58,517 nucleotides of DNA from Nonomuraea ceibae (GTDB taxonomy: Bacteria; Actinomycetota; Actinomycetes; Streptosporangiales; Streptosporangiaceae): NCBI RefSeq assembly GCF_019396325.1, contig NZ_JAHKRO010000058.1, positions 1 through 58,517 of the forward strand, in the 5' to 3' direction. The translations under genes were made by a program, and so were the position numbers. The notes beneath the pieces were generated by a model, which was not told the origin of the DNA, searched no databases, and saw only the letters and a list, made by a program, of their open reading frames with translations. How positions within the stretch are numbered: position 1 is the first letter of the stretch; each line of letters starts with the position of its first letter. Shown piece by piece: positions 8,335 to 17,469 of this stretch.

Positions 8335-9854
8335 TTGAATGTGGTCATGCTGATTGTCGTGATTCTGCTGGTCGTTGTACTGGCGGAGACCGTCACCTGG
8401 CTGGCATGGCCATCCATGATCACCATGGGGGATCCGGGGATGCTGGCGGCCGCATGCGCGCTCGCCGTCGCGCTGCTGCTCGTCCGGCGGCGGTGGCCCG
8501 CGCTCGCGCTGGTCGCGGCGGCGCTGCTGTTCGGGCGTTTCCTGGAGACCGGGGTGGTACTTGCCGTCATCGCCTACGGCACCGCCCGGGCCTCGACCCG
8601 GCCGGTGGTCTGGGTCCTGGCCGGGATCGCTCCGCTTTCCGTTGCTCTGCTCCTCGCCCCTCAGACGGCCAGGCACCAGGTCGCCGTCGTCATGGTGACG
8701 ACCTCACTCATCTGCCTGGCCGTACCGGCGCTGCTGGGGCTGGTGCTGATTCAGCGGGAGAGGCTGGTGAGCGCGCTGCAGGAACGCAACACCGTGCTGG
8801 AGCACGCCCAGGAGCTGACCTCCTCGCGCGCCCGGCTGCTGGAGCGTTCCCGTATCGCCCAGGAGATGCATGACCTGATCGGCCACCGTCTCAGCCTCAT
8901 CTGTCTTTATGCCGGAGGGCTGGAGCTCAGTGCCGCTCCCCCGCTGGCCGAGCGGGCCCAGCTGGTGCGTGAGGCGGCGACGACAGCGATGAACGAATTG
9001 CGTGCCGTGCTGAGAGTGCTGCGGAGCGGCTGCGGCGAGCTGACGGGCAAGCCCACCGAGATCACCGGCACCCGCACCGACATGGAGCGACTGGTCGAGG
9101 AGTCACGAGCGGCGGGCGCCCGGGTGGACCTGACCTGGTCCGGCCAGGACACCGGACCAGACCATGAGGCCGTACGCGCTGCGGCGCACCGGCTGGTGCG
9201 AGCCTGACGAACCTGCATCGACACGCGCCCGGAGCCGCCTGCCGAGTCGACGTGCGGAACGGGCCCGGCGAACTGGTCGTGATGGTGGAGAACGGCATCA
9301 CCCGCAGCAGCACGACGGAGGGATCCGGGAGCGGACTGGCGGGGCTCGGAGAGCGGGTGCGGCTGCTGGGAGGCTCCTTCTCGTCCGGGCGCATGCCTGA
9401 CGGCTCGTTCCAGGTCAAGGCCACGCTTCCCTGGCAGCCCGCACCACCCCCCATTTCGTCCAACAGCGTGGCAGATGACGCGCCCCCTGCTCGTCCTGTC
9501 TCTGGCCAGATGGCACGGTTGCCAATGGCGCTGGTGCAAGCAGCCGGGCTGGCAACCGTGGTCGGACTGATGGGCGCCGCACTGACCTTCCTGCCCTTGC
9601 CGTCGCGCGCCGCCATGATCGACATCGGGATGGCCGACGGCGCGCTGCGCCGTGCGCTGGGAGTTTCAGAACCGATCGCGGAACTGGCCGTGGCCGCGCA
9701 CGAGCCTCCCCGCCCTGAGGGCAGCCGCTGCTGGTACTTCTACGCCGGCTACGACATCACCGCCGACCCCGTCCGCGTGGTCCGTTACTGTCTGGTCGGC
9801 GAGCGGATCGCCGACAAACGGCTCATCACCGTGCACATGGGCCGAGAAAGATGA
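8335..9854 (+). pseudogene. Sensor histidine kinase (NarL-type partner), split by a frameshift
   Basis: The first frame (8335-9207) encodes about five transmembrane helices, a short coiled coil and the HisKA_3 box SRIAQEMHDLIGHRLSL with the phospho-accepting His. It breaks just where the ATPase domain begins (AAHRLVR). Relative to the expected EALTNLHRHAPGA, four bases are missing near 9198. The other frame then continues with NLHRHAPG, a degenerate G box (GSGLAGLGERVRLLGG) and an extra helix (LVQAAGLATVVGLMGAALTF) plus about 85 periplasmic-type residues to 9854. The stop overlaps the response-regulator start (ATGA). Either the gene is truly inactivated or there is one sequencing error. Confidence 0.75.
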
Positions 9855-10510
9855 GGGCCACGCCGATCCGCGTCCTGATCGCCGACGACGAGAGCCTGCT
9901 GCGCACCGGAGTGCGCCTCATCCTGGAACACGCTGACGACCTCGTAGTGGTCGCCGAGGCCGCTGACGGAGCCGAAGCTGTCGCAGCGGCCGTCGAACAT
10001 CGGGCCGACGTGGCTCTCCTGGACATCCGCATGCCCGGCGTCGACGGTCTGGCCGCTGTCGCCGAACTGTCCCGGATCGCTCCCGCCGTCAAGTCTCTCG
10101 TGCTGACCACGTTCGGTGAGTACGAGAACCTCGCCACCGCGCTGCAAGCCGGCGCAGCCGGGTTCCTGCTCAAAGACACCGGGCCGCAGGAGCTCATCCA
10201 AGCCGTCCGCACCGTTGCCGGCGGGCACGCCGTCCTCGCCCCTCAGCTCACCCGGCACATCCTCGACCGCTACGTGCGCACCGGGGACCGGCGGGCGAGC
10301 GAGCTGATCAGCAGCCTTTCCCAGCGGGAACGGGACGTGCTCGTCCTCGTCGGCGCCGGCCTGTCCAACGCCGAGATCGCCCGCGACCTGTTCATGGGCG
10401 AGGGCACGGTCAAGACCCACATCAGCCGCATCCTCGCCAAACTGCGATGCAGCAACCGCGTCCAGGCCGCGATCCTCGCCCACGACGCCGGAATCCTGTC
10501 CGATCGTTGA
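9851..10510 (+). CDS. NarL/FixJ-type response regulator
   Basis: The 219-aa regulator has a receiver domain with IADDE acidic pocket, phospho-acceptor Asp58 in ALLDIRMPG, the switch Thr in LVLTTF and Lys in FLLKD. A LuxR-type DNA-binding domain follows: SLSQRERDVLVLVGAGLSN, then EIARDLFMGEGTVKTHISR. It overlaps the kinase stop by 4 bp (ATGA), so the pair was translationally coupled. With the kinase frame broken it may now be orphaned. Candidate targets are the MFS gene upstream and the secreted hydrolase immediately downstream. Confidence 0.9.
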   Translation: MRATPIRVLIADDESLLRTGVRLILEHADDLVVVAEAADGAEAVAAAVEHRADVALLDIRMPGVDGLAAVAELSRIAPAVKSLVLTTFGEYENLATALQAGAAGFLLKDTGPQELIQAVRTVAGGHAVLAPQLTRHILDRYVRTGDRRASELISSLSQRERDVLVLVGAGLSNAEIARDLFMGEGTVKTHISRILAKLRCSNRVQAAILAHDAGILSDR

Positions 10511-10567
10511 CACGCGCGACCCGATCGGGAGATACCGCGCCGCCGAACGCTTGTCCACGCTGGACGC

Positions 10568-12010
10568 ATGTTCAAGCTTCTTGCCGGCGTGCTGAGCGCG
10601 TCCGTGACCGGACTCGGGCTGCTCGCCCCGCTGCCTGCCAGCGCGGCACCCGCGTGGTGCCCTGTCGTGCCCGGCCACACCGTCTCGTGCGGCACCCTCG
10701 ACCGGCCCCTGCTGTCGAGCCGCCCCGACCTGGGCACCACCCCTGTCGGCTATGCCCTGGTACGGCGTGCCCGCATCACCCAGCCCGCCGCCGGCACCGT
10801 GATGGTCAACCCCGGCGGGCCGGGTGCCAGCACGATCGCCATGGCCCCGCTGTTCACCGCAGCCCTGGCTTCCCTGTTGCCCGACCACGACCTGCTGCTC
10901 ATCGACACCCGGGGCACCGGCCGGTCCGGCCCCATCACCTGCGGGACCGGCCAGCCCTACGGCCGCGCTTCGGCCGACGCCGTGGCCGCCTGCGCCGCGG
11001 CGCTCGGCCCGGCAGCAGCCGCCTACACCAGCGCAACCATCGCCGACGACTTCGAGGCCGTGCGCGCCAAGCTCAGCATCGGGAAGGTCTCCCTGTACGG
11101 ACTGTCCTACGGCTCCTACCTGATGTCCATCTACGCTCAGCGCCACCCTGCGGCTGTGCGTTCGATCGTCTTGTCCGGTGGCCTGGCGATCAGCCATGAC
11201 CCGCTCTGGCGAGACAGCGCCCACACCACATCAGCCACCCTGCGCCGGGTATGCGCCCGTAGCGCGGCCTGCGACGGCGATGCTGCAGTGCGCGATCTCT
11301 CCGCCACTGCCAAGCGCCTGCGCGCCCGACCGATTACCGTTACCGCCGACGGCAGGAGCATCGCCTTCGGCGAGACGGAACTGGCCATCATGGCCGGCAG
11401 CGGAGCTTCCTCCATGGCCGGCGCGCAGCCCCAGGCCGTCCCGCTGCTGGGCAAGCTGCCCCGCGCCTTGCACGAGTCCGCCCGCGGCAATCACGCCCGG
11501 CTCAAGGAACTCGCAGCGTCGGTGTTCCTCCCGCCCGCCGCCGACGCCGCCCTCCATATCGCCGTGATGTGCAACGATTTCCCGCGTCCATGGGCGGTGC
11601 AGGCATCGGCCGCCGAACGCGAGCGGCAGTTCACGCGGGCCTTCCGTAAGGCGCGCGGCCGGTTCGGCGCGTTCAGCCCCCTCGGCTACGGCGCCGCGAC
11701 CATGACTTCTGCCTGCTTGAAGTGGCCGGCCCACCAGCCTCACACCTCGACCGGGAGATTTCCTGATGTGCCGGTCCTCGGAGTCGCCGCCGACCTCGAC
11801 GCCACCACCACCGTGCACTCCACCCGGCAGGCCGCCCGTCAGTACCGCAGTGCCTCATTCCTCAGGGTGCCCAATATGGGGCACGTGGCCGAGTACGATC
11901 CCAGCGGCTGTGTCACCGGCATCACCGCCGACTTCATCCGGCACGGCAGACTCGGTGACACCTCTTGCCTGGCAGGCATGCCACCGGTAAAAGCAGAGCC
12001 GGTCCCGTAG
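10568..12010 (+). CDS. Secreted TAP-like alpha/beta hydrolase (tripeptidyl aminopeptidase family)
   Basis: This 480-aa protein has a Sec signal peptide (about 27 residues ending PASAAPAW). An alpha/beta-hydrolase core follows: the oxyanion segment VNPGGPGAST, LLIDTRGTGRSG, nucleophile elbow GLSYGSYL, and near the C terminus the acid loop AADLDATTTV and the His in NMGHVAEYDPSG. This order and the C-terminal TAP-like domain match Streptomyces SlpD/SlpE-type mycelium-associated peptidases. Substrates are probably N-terminal tripeptides of secreted proteins or small esters. It lies 57 bp after the response regulator and ends at a double hairpin. Confidence 0.85.
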   Translation: MFKLLAGVLSASVTGLGLLAPLPASAAPAWCPVVPGHTVSCGTLDRPLLSSRPDLGTTPVGYALVRRARITQPAAGTVMVNPGGPGASTIAMAPLFTAALASLLPDHDLLLIDTRGTGRSGPITCGTGQPYGRASADAVAACAAALGPAAAAYTSATIADDFEAVRAKLSIGKVSLYGLSYGSYLMSIYAQRHPAAVRSIVLSGGLAISHDPLWRDSAHTTSATLRRVCARSAACDGDAAVRDLSATAKRLRARPITVTADGRSIAFGETELAIMAGSGASSMAGAQPQAVPLLGKLPRALHESARGNHARLKELAASVFLPPAADAALHIAVMCNDFPRPWAVQASAAERERQFTRAFRKARGRFGAFSPLGYGAATMTSACLKWPAHQPHTSTGRFPDVPVLGVAADLDATTTVHSTRQAARQYRSASFLRVPNMGHVAEYDPSGCVTGITADFIRHGRLGDTSCLAGMPPVKAEPVP

Positions 12011-12032
12011 AGGATCTGAGTCGCATGCCTGG

Positions 12033-12107
12033 CAGAGGCGCTCCGGCGACCCGCACCCGAGCGCCTCTGGGCGCCGACTCCCCGCGTGCGAGCGGAGGAG
12101 TCGGCGC
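12033..12107. terminator. Double-hairpin bidirectional terminator
   Basis: Two consecutive perfect stems lie between convergent genes: CAGAGGCGCTC (12033) with GAGCGCCTCTG (12059), and GCGCCGACTCC (12071) with GGAGTCGGCGC (12097). No U-tract follows, as is usual in high-GC actinomycetes. Confidence 0.75.
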
Positions 12108-12194
12108 CGATGCCAGTCCGTACAGCAGCGGGGCCGACCCCTGTGGGCAGATGCCGCCTGCTGCGCCCTGACTTCTGATGCCCGTCGCAGGACG

Positions 12195-13382
12195 TCAAGC
12201 CATTCTGGTGATCAGTTGACGCTGCATCTCGACGATGGAGGTGTTGGGCGTGTCGTAGTTGCCGAGCACGATCGCTACCCACCCCAGCTCAGGGTAGATG
12301 TCCAGGCGGTTGCGAGCGCCCGGGCCGCTGCCGGAGTGTCCGACGACCCGCTGACCGTTGACCATCCCGACTTGGAACCCGTAGCCATAGGACAAGGAGT
12401 CGTAAGTGAGGCCCTGATACTCCTTGGCTCCCAATGTGACCTTGCCGGTGGTGATCAGCTTGACGGAGCGGCGGTCGAGCAGCGTGCCGTCCTGCAACGC
12501 GCAAGCATATGCCAGCAGGTCGTCCGCCGTGCAGTAGGCGCCCCGATCCGGCGTGCCGACGTAGGGGAATGTGGCCTGCGCGCTGGCATTGGCCCGCCCG
12601 CCGGAGCGCTGGGTGGCGTACGGGTTGGCGATGTCGGCGGCGGCATGCACGTGGGGTCTGGTGAAGAAGCCGGACCGAGTCATCCGGGCGGGGGCGAAGA
12701 TGTGGTCGCGGATGTAGTCGTAGTAACTCTTGCCCGATACCGCGGCCACGATCTCGCCCAGGATGAAGTAGCCGTCGTTGCTGTAGCTGAAGCCGCTGCC
12801 GGGAGTGAACTCCGGCTCCAAGCCACGCACGGTCTCAGCGCGCAGGTCCCACACCTGCCGGGCCGAGTGCGTTTGCGGCAGCGGGCCAGTGCCGGTGGGC
12901 GGCGTGCCCACGCCGGAGGTGTGGCTGAGCAGCTGAGCGATGGTGACCTTGGCGGCCTTGCTCCGGTATCCGTCCAGGTGCTTGTCCAGTGTGTCGTGGT
13001 AGGACAGCTTGCCGCGGCGGGCCAGCTGCGCGATCGCCACTGCGGTGCACGTCTTGGTCACCGAGGCCAGGTCGAAGCGGGTACGCGGCCCGTTGCGGAC
13101 ATCAGGATCCTTCTCGGCCATGCCGTACCAGCGGCGCAGCACCGGCCTGCCACGGTATGCCAGCAGTACGCCGCCGGAGAACTGATCCTGAGCGGCCTGG
13201 CCTGCCACGTACCGGTCGAACTCCCCGTCTGGCCGCAGATCCTTCGGCACCCGAGGGCTGGCGTGCGCGGGTGTTGCGGAGACCAGCATGCCGGCGCCGG
13301 CCAGTGCGGCTCCGCCCATCCATCCCAGCACGATTCTGCGGGACGGCGCCTCATCCGGTGCGATGCGGTGGTTCAGGTTCAT
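12195..13382 (-). CDS. Secreted serine hydrolase, class C beta-lactamase/S12 family
   Basis: The 395-aa protein has a Tat-like leader (SRRIVLGWMGGAALAGAGML, cleaved near AHA-SP). Catalytic motifs of the S12 fold are present: SVTK (Ser nucleophile and Lys), YSN in GFSYSNDGYF, and HSGSGPG in place of KTG. The family includes D-aminopeptidases, esterases and D,D-carboxypeptidases; true beta-lactam hydrolysis cannot be assumed. Its ATG overlaps the stop of the upstream D,D-carboxypeptidase gene (ATGA at 13379-13382), so the two are translated together, pointing to a shared cell-wall peptide substrate. Confidence 0.85.
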   Translation of the reverse strand: MNLNHRIAPDEAPSRRIVLGWMGGAALAGAGMLVSATPAHASPRVPKDLRPDGEFDRYVAGQAAQDQFSGGVLLAYRGRPVLRRWYGMAEKDPDVRNGPRTRFDLASVTKTCTAVAIAQLARRGKLSYHDTLDKHLDGYRSKAAKVTIAQLLSHTSGVGTPPTGTGPLPQTHSARQVWDLRAETVRGLEPEFTPGSGFSYSNDGYFILGEIVAAVSGKSYYDYIRDHIFAPARMTRSGFFTRPHVHAAADIANPYATQRSGGRANASAQATFPYVGTPDRGAYCTADDLLAYACALQDGTLLDRRSVKLITTGKVTLGAKEYQGLTYDSLSYGYGFQVGMVNGQRVVGHSGSGPGARNRLDIYPELGWVAIVLGNYDTPNTSIVEMQRQLITRMA

Positions 13383-14962
13383 GACAACTCCTCATAGACA
13401 ACGGCGGCGATCTCACCCAGGACATCCCCGGCGGCGTACTGCCAGGTGAAAGGTGCCTCAGGTTTCTCCACGAACTCGGCGAAACCCAGCCAGCGGCCAC
13501 CGGGCAGCCGGATGTATCCGGCTAGGCCCTTGGACAGGACGGGCTTGCCGGTGGCGGGGTTCATCGTGCCTGCGGTGCCGGTCTTGGCGAACACATGACC
13601 GGCGGCGGACGCGTCGGGCTGGACTTCCTGCAGGCTTCCGTCTCGGCCCAATATGGGTAGCGCGTGTACGAACGGGGAGAAGTAGCGCCGCCGTGAGACG
13701 TACTCCAGGAAGGCGACGAAGAAGTCGGGGGTGTACAGCCCTCGTGCCTGGTCGGGCAGGTCGCCCCGCAGCCCGGCCTTGCGCAGCAGTTCGGCTTGGA
13801 GTTGCTCGCCCCGCCGTTCCGGATGCTCGGTGTCGCCTTCGGCGATCCCGCCCGTCAGGTAGGGGAAATGCAGGGTGTGTACGTTCGAGCTCACCTTCAG
13901 CATGGGTTTGACCTGCTCTGACATCGGCGGTGACACGTACTCGGCCAGCAGGTGCCGCGCCTTGCCGGGCCTGCTCCGGCCTGCCTCGGCGGTGATCCCT
14001 GCGTCGGCGAGCGCCATGGCGAAGGCCATCTCGGCGAAGCGCGCCGGTCCGCGAACGTGGTACGGGACGAAGCGTTGCCGCGTGGTCACCGGGATGTCGC
14101 CCGTCAGCCGCACCCGCCGCGTGCCGTCGGCCGCGGCCACGTCGTCGACGAAGCGTAGCGGACGGGCCGTGGCACCCTCGGCGACAGTGACCACCTCGTT
14201 GGTGATGCGTACGTAGCCCACATCGGGCGACAGGCGCAGTCCTGCCGTCGCGCCGGCCCGCGGGCCGGGCGTCACGGTCACGTCGACGACGTTGTCGTTG
14301 AGCATCATCGGGGTGACCGGGATGTGGATGCCGTTGTCGAACAGATCCTCTTCACCCTCGCGGAACAGGGAGGCGTCCACGCGTATCCGGCCCTCGACGC
14401 GGCGCACCCCCCGGGCTTTGACCCGTCTGGCGAGATCCTTCAGGGTTCTCAGCGGGTCGCCGGGCAGCGGATTGCCTTCGCTGAAGGTGTGGTCCAGGTC
14501 AGGCAGGGCCAGGCTGCCATCGCGCTGGATGCGGCCGCCCATCAGCAGATCCCCGCTTGCCACCACGATGAGGTCGCCCTTGACCACGCCCTTGATGATC
14601 GGGCCGGTGCGGAAGATCCGCGTACGGAAACGGTGGCCGGCCCCGAAGGCGGAGAATACGGTCGCTCCAGGGAAGATCTTGTACGTGGACCCGGGGATGA
14701 ACAACTGATCACTGTTCAACGCGAACACGGCTTTGTCCGATCCCAGCGGGCGGAACGTCAGGCCCCACCGGCAGCCCTGAAAGTCCGCCCGCCCCATGAT
14801 TTCCCTGATTCGGGTTTCCAGCCGCGCGGTGCCGCCCGTCCCGACATGGGCCGCTCCCGGAGCGGCGAGCACCCCGCCTGTCACGAAAGGTGCCGCTGCA
14901 AGCACCCCCAGAACGGATCTTCTTGACCAACGCGACGACGAGGCCGCTTGATGTTCCATCAT
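13379..14962 (-). CDS. dacB: D-alanyl-D-alanine carboxypeptidase/endopeptidase, PBP4 (S13) family
   Basis: The protein is 527 aa from ATG 14962, or 526 aa from the adjacent ATG at 14959; the frame is open further upstream but carries no signal there. It has a Tat signal (SSRWSRRSVLGVLAAAPF) and the penicillin-binding triad: PGSTYK (SxxK), SSN in KVSSNVH and KTG in FAKTGTAG. The wide spacing between SxxK and SxN reflects the extra domains diagnostic of S13/PBP4. It should remove terminal D-Ala from, or cut cross-links in, peptidoglycan outside the membrane. It is the first gene of a two-gene operon with the S12 enzyme and is divergent from a second S12 gene. Confidence 0.9.
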   Translation of the reverse strand: MMEHQAASSSRWSRRSVLGVLAAAPFVTGGVLAAPGAAHVGTGGTARLETRIREIMGRADFQGCRWGLTFRPLGSDKAVFALNSDQLFIPGSTYKIFPGATVFSAFGAGHRFRTRIFRTGPIIKGVVKGDLIVVASGDLLMGGRIQRDGSLALPDLDHTFSEGNPLPGDPLRTLKDLARRVKARGVRRVEGRIRVDASLFREGEEDLFDNGIHIPVTPMMLNDNVVDVTVTPGPRAGATAGLRLSPDVGYVRITNEVVTVAEGATARPLRFVDDVAAADGTRRVRLTGDIPVTTRQRFVPYHVRGPARFAEMAFAMALADAGITAEAGRSRPGKARHLLAEYVSPPMSEQVKPMLKVSSNVHTLHFPYLTGGIAEGDTEHPERRGEQLQAELLRKAGLRGDLPDQARGLYTPDFFVAFLEYVSRRRYFSPFVHALPILGRDGSLQEVQPDASAAGHVFAKTGTAGTMNPATGKPVLSKGLAGYIRLPGGRWLGFAEFVEKPEAPFTWQYAAGDVLGEIAAVVYEELS

Positions 14963-15337
14963 GAGAGGCCAGCGAACACCAGCCGGTGTTTCCTCACGGT
15001 TTCCACCGTCAGCGCGTTCGCTGCACCAGCTGCCGACGCAACCGCACTGATGGTCCCCCGGGCGTTCCCTCCCTGGGCAGCATCGCGTTCCCAGCGCTGA
15101 CCTGAGCAGCCGACCATGACGGCACTCCATCAGCACAGCGGAAGCCAACCGCGCCAAGGAGCTCAAGGGAGCTGAGCTGCCGGCAGGAGGGTCGGTCCGA
15201 ACGCAACCACGGCAGCTGCCCCCGCGCTGACTGGTCATTTCTCACTAATGGCACGCGGGTGGACGGAAACGGTGCGGAAACATGCCGTGGAGTTGGATCG
15301 CTCCCACACCCCGTTGTGATCAACCGAGGAGTTGTCT
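14963..15337. promoter_or_regulatory. Divergent intergenic region between dacB and a second S12 hydrolase gene
   Basis: No gene is supported in these 375 bp. The region must hold promoters for both divergently transcribed wall-enzyme units. No clear -35/-10 pair or strong palindrome was recognised. GAGGAG at 15325-15330 is the ribosome binding site of the rightward gene. Confidence 0.45.
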
Positions 15338-16486
15338 ATGTCGTATCGAAGTCTGCTGACTGCCTGCGCCGCCGTAGCCGTCTTTGCTGCTACCCTTCCG
15401 CAGCCGGTGACCGCGGCCACGGCGAGCACCGCCGGGCGGAAGACACAGGTCCAGAAAGCGATGGAGGACCTGGCCATGATGCCCGGAGTCGTTGGGGCGA
15501 TCGGCGGCGTGTACGTCGACGGCAAACCTGCGGGCCAGGGCTCCGCAGGATCCCGGCTCCTCGACGGAAAGGGCGGGGCAATCCCGGCGAACGCCCGCTA
15601 CCGGATCGGCTCTCAGACCAAGGAGATGGTGGCAACGGTACTGCTCCAACTGGTCGACAAGGGCCTGCTGAGCCTCGATGACAAGCTCGGTGACCTGCTC
15701 CCGGAACTGGTCGACAAGGACCTGGTGGAACGCGCCAACGAAATCACCGTCCACCAATTGCTCCGGCACACCTCCGGCATCCCTGACTGGTACACCGACA
15801 GAACTGCGGGCGGCCGGGCGAAACCGCTGGTCGATGTTTTCGACTTCACGACCCACTATCGCCCGATCGATCTCGTCACGATCTCCCGGGCGCGGGCACG
15901 CACCAACGAGCCAGGAGAAAAGTTCTCTTACTCCAACACCAACTACACCCTCATTGAAATGATCATCCAGAAGGTGACCGGACATCCGCTGGCCACCGAA
16001 CTTCACCAGCGCATCTTCGGCCCGCTCAAGATGACGAAGACCTATCTGGCCACCAAGCCCGGCGACGGCATCAAGGGGCCGCATGGCCACGGCTACTATC
16101 CCGACGGCCAGGGCAAGCTGCGCGACGTCGACCGGTTCAACGGCAGCTACGGCGCGGGCGCCGGCGGTGTTATCTCCACCACGCAGGACCTAAGCGCGTT
16201 CAAGCGCGCCCTCGCCCAGGGCGAACTGCTGCCACCGCACCTGCGCCGCGTGATGACCGACCCCTTGCCAGGTCAGACAGGCGGACAGGCCGGCGGACTG
16301 TGCGGAGGTAAGCTCAAGGGCGGCGCGAGTGGCGGCTCCATCGCCGGCTACAACACCATGACCTATGCCTCGCACGACGGCCGCGTCCAGTTCGCCATGT
16401 CGGTCACCCTGAGCATCCGTGACACCGTCAGCACCAGTCCGGCCCTTATCAAGTCCATCGAAAGCGTACTCTGCCCCGTCACCTGA
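15338..16486 (+). CDS. Secreted serine hydrolase/D,D-carboxypeptidase-like (S12)
   Basis: The ATG at 15338 was chosen because CGAGGAG lies 7 bp upstream. The 382-aa product has a Sec signal (ending VTAATAS). Motifs are SQTK (SxxK nucleophile), LLRHTSGIPDWY, YSN in FSYSNTNYTLIE and a C-terminal GGASGGSIAGY that replaces the HxG/KTG strand. Length and motifs match Streptomyces R61-like D-alanyl-D-alanine carboxypeptidases. It is divergent from dacB and followed by a terminator. Together with 12195-14962 it makes three penicillin-recognising enzymes in a row. Confidence 0.85.
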   Translation: MSYRSLLTACAAVAVFAATLPQPVTAATASTAGRKTQVQKAMEDLAMMPGVVGAIGGVYVDGKPAGQGSAGSRLLDGKGGAIPANARYRIGSQTKEMVATVLLQLVDKGLLSLDDKLGDLLPELVDKDLVERANEITVHQLLRHTSGIPDWYTDRTAGGRAKPLVDVFDFTTHYRPIDLVTISRARARTNEPGEKFSYSNTNYTLIEMIIQKVTGHPLATELHQRIFGPLKMTKTYLATKPGDGIKGPHGHGYYPDGQGKLRDVDRFNGSYGAGAGGVISTTQDLSAFKRALAQGELLPPHLRRVMTDPLPGQTGGQAGGLCGGKLKGGASGGSIAGYNTMTYASHDGRVQFAMSVTLSIRDTVSTSPALIKSIESVLCPVT

Positions 16487-16584
16487 CACCTCTTCTGGCG
16501 GAACGTGACAGGCCTCCCCTGCGACCAGGCGGGTCGGTTTTACGACTGTTTGTTGTCCATGGCCAGCCAACCTGCCTGGATGAC

Positions 16585-16626
16585 GAAGGCTCCCGGGCCC
16601 TCAATCCAGTTTCCCGGGAGGCCTTC
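16585..16626 (+). terminator. Hairpin terminator after the S12 gene
   Basis: GAAGGCTCCCGGG (16585-16597) pairs with CCCGGGAGGCCTTC (16613-16626) with one bulged base and a 15-nt loop. It lies about 100 bp past the stop. Confidence 0.65.
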
Positions 16627-16687
16627 ACGTATGTCACCCCTTGCAGCCGCGCATATGAACGCGCGAGCATATGATCCACCCCGACCC

Positions 16688-16777
16688 CTACCAGCCAGGC
16701 TGGGATAGCTCGTCGAGTACCCAGTGGATCATCCAAACAGCGGCGGCAGCCCACACCAACAGGCATATCAGGAGCAT
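16688..16777 (-). CDS. Very small single-helix membrane protein
   Basis: ATG 16777 follows a GGAGG site by 9 bp and gives 29 residues: one hydrophobic helix (MLLICLLVWAAAAVWMIHW) and a short polar tail ending SQPGW. An in-frame ATG at 16804 would add nine residues (MESSRRTCL). Tiny one-helix proteins are common beside integrase genes of actinobacterial mobile elements, and an integrase remnant lies about 700 bp away. No function is assigned. Confidence 0.4.
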   Translation of the reverse strand: MLLICLLVWAAAAVWMIHWVLDELSQPGW

Positions 16778-16873
16778 CAGGCATGTCCTCCGACTTGACT
16801 CCATAACGCCACCGTAGGGGTGGGGTGTCGTGCCATCCGTGCAAGGCCTGATGGAATTTGTGCCGTGTCGGCT

Positions 16874-17156
16874 GCCGACGCAGGGACGGCCGGGCCGCTG
16901 GTGGCCGACGTCGGGCACCGTCGCTGAGCTGCTCGACATGACGCCACGGGCAGCCCGCCGCGTCCTGCTCACCCTCATCGACCAGGGCCTGGCCTGGCAG
17001 CTCCCGCCCGTGCGCTGGACCGGCCCCGGCCGGCCGCGCCAGACCTACCGCCTGCTGGTCGAGCAGCTCCACGCCTGATGATCAGAGGGATTACCTGCGG
17101 TCCGAAATTGCCGACGCCGGGTCCGACTGCTCGGTGCTCAGCGAATTCCGCGATCG
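16874..17156 (+). repeat. Inverted duplication, copy A
   Basis: About 283 bp, almost identical to the reverse complement of 21192-21474. It includes the last 63-odd codons of the regulator gene at 21271 (GTVAELLDMTPRAARRVLL ... YRLLVEQLHA, stop at 17078) plus 78 bp beyond it. A one-base insertion near 16908 (GACGTCGGG against GACGCGGG) shifts the frame, so this copy cannot be expressed as part of a longer protein. The outer 78 bp read SDCSVLSEFRDRL, resembling an IS1182-type transposase scrap. Confidence 0.85.
16910..17078 (+). pseudogene. Orphan C-terminal helix-turn-helix, duplicated from the regulator at 21271
   Basis: The open frame encodes the winged-helix end of the 431-residue regulator: TVAELLDMTPRAARRVLL, TLIDQGLAWQLPPVRW and GRPRQTYRLLVEQLHA, with two substitutions against the parent. 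The sensor domain is absent and no start site is apparent. Confidence 0.75.
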
Positions 17157-17469
17157 CCTGTCGGGTGTCCGCTGGGCGACCAGAACGCACCGGGTTCTCC
17201 TCGGCATCGACGGCGGCTGCGCCAGCCCCGGCCGGTTCGCCCCGCCGGACTGGCACGGGCAAGGTTCCGTCCGGTGCCACACTGCCCGCTTCCGGCTCGA
17301 GCCCGCGCTCGCCAAGGCGCTCACCGTGGCCACCCGGCCCTCAGCAAGCCGGGCGTGCTCTGGAACGAGCTGTTCCGCCCTGTCACGGCGGGTGCCGAGC
17401 CAGCCGGGCACGTAAGCATCGGGCATCCCCGCGCCTTCGCCGTCCGTCAACACCTGGACCCAGCTCGAC

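Noticed and set aside
9785..11224. 479-codon open frame on the minus strand
   Set aside because: Antisense of the response regulator and hydrolase genes; low-complexity composition.
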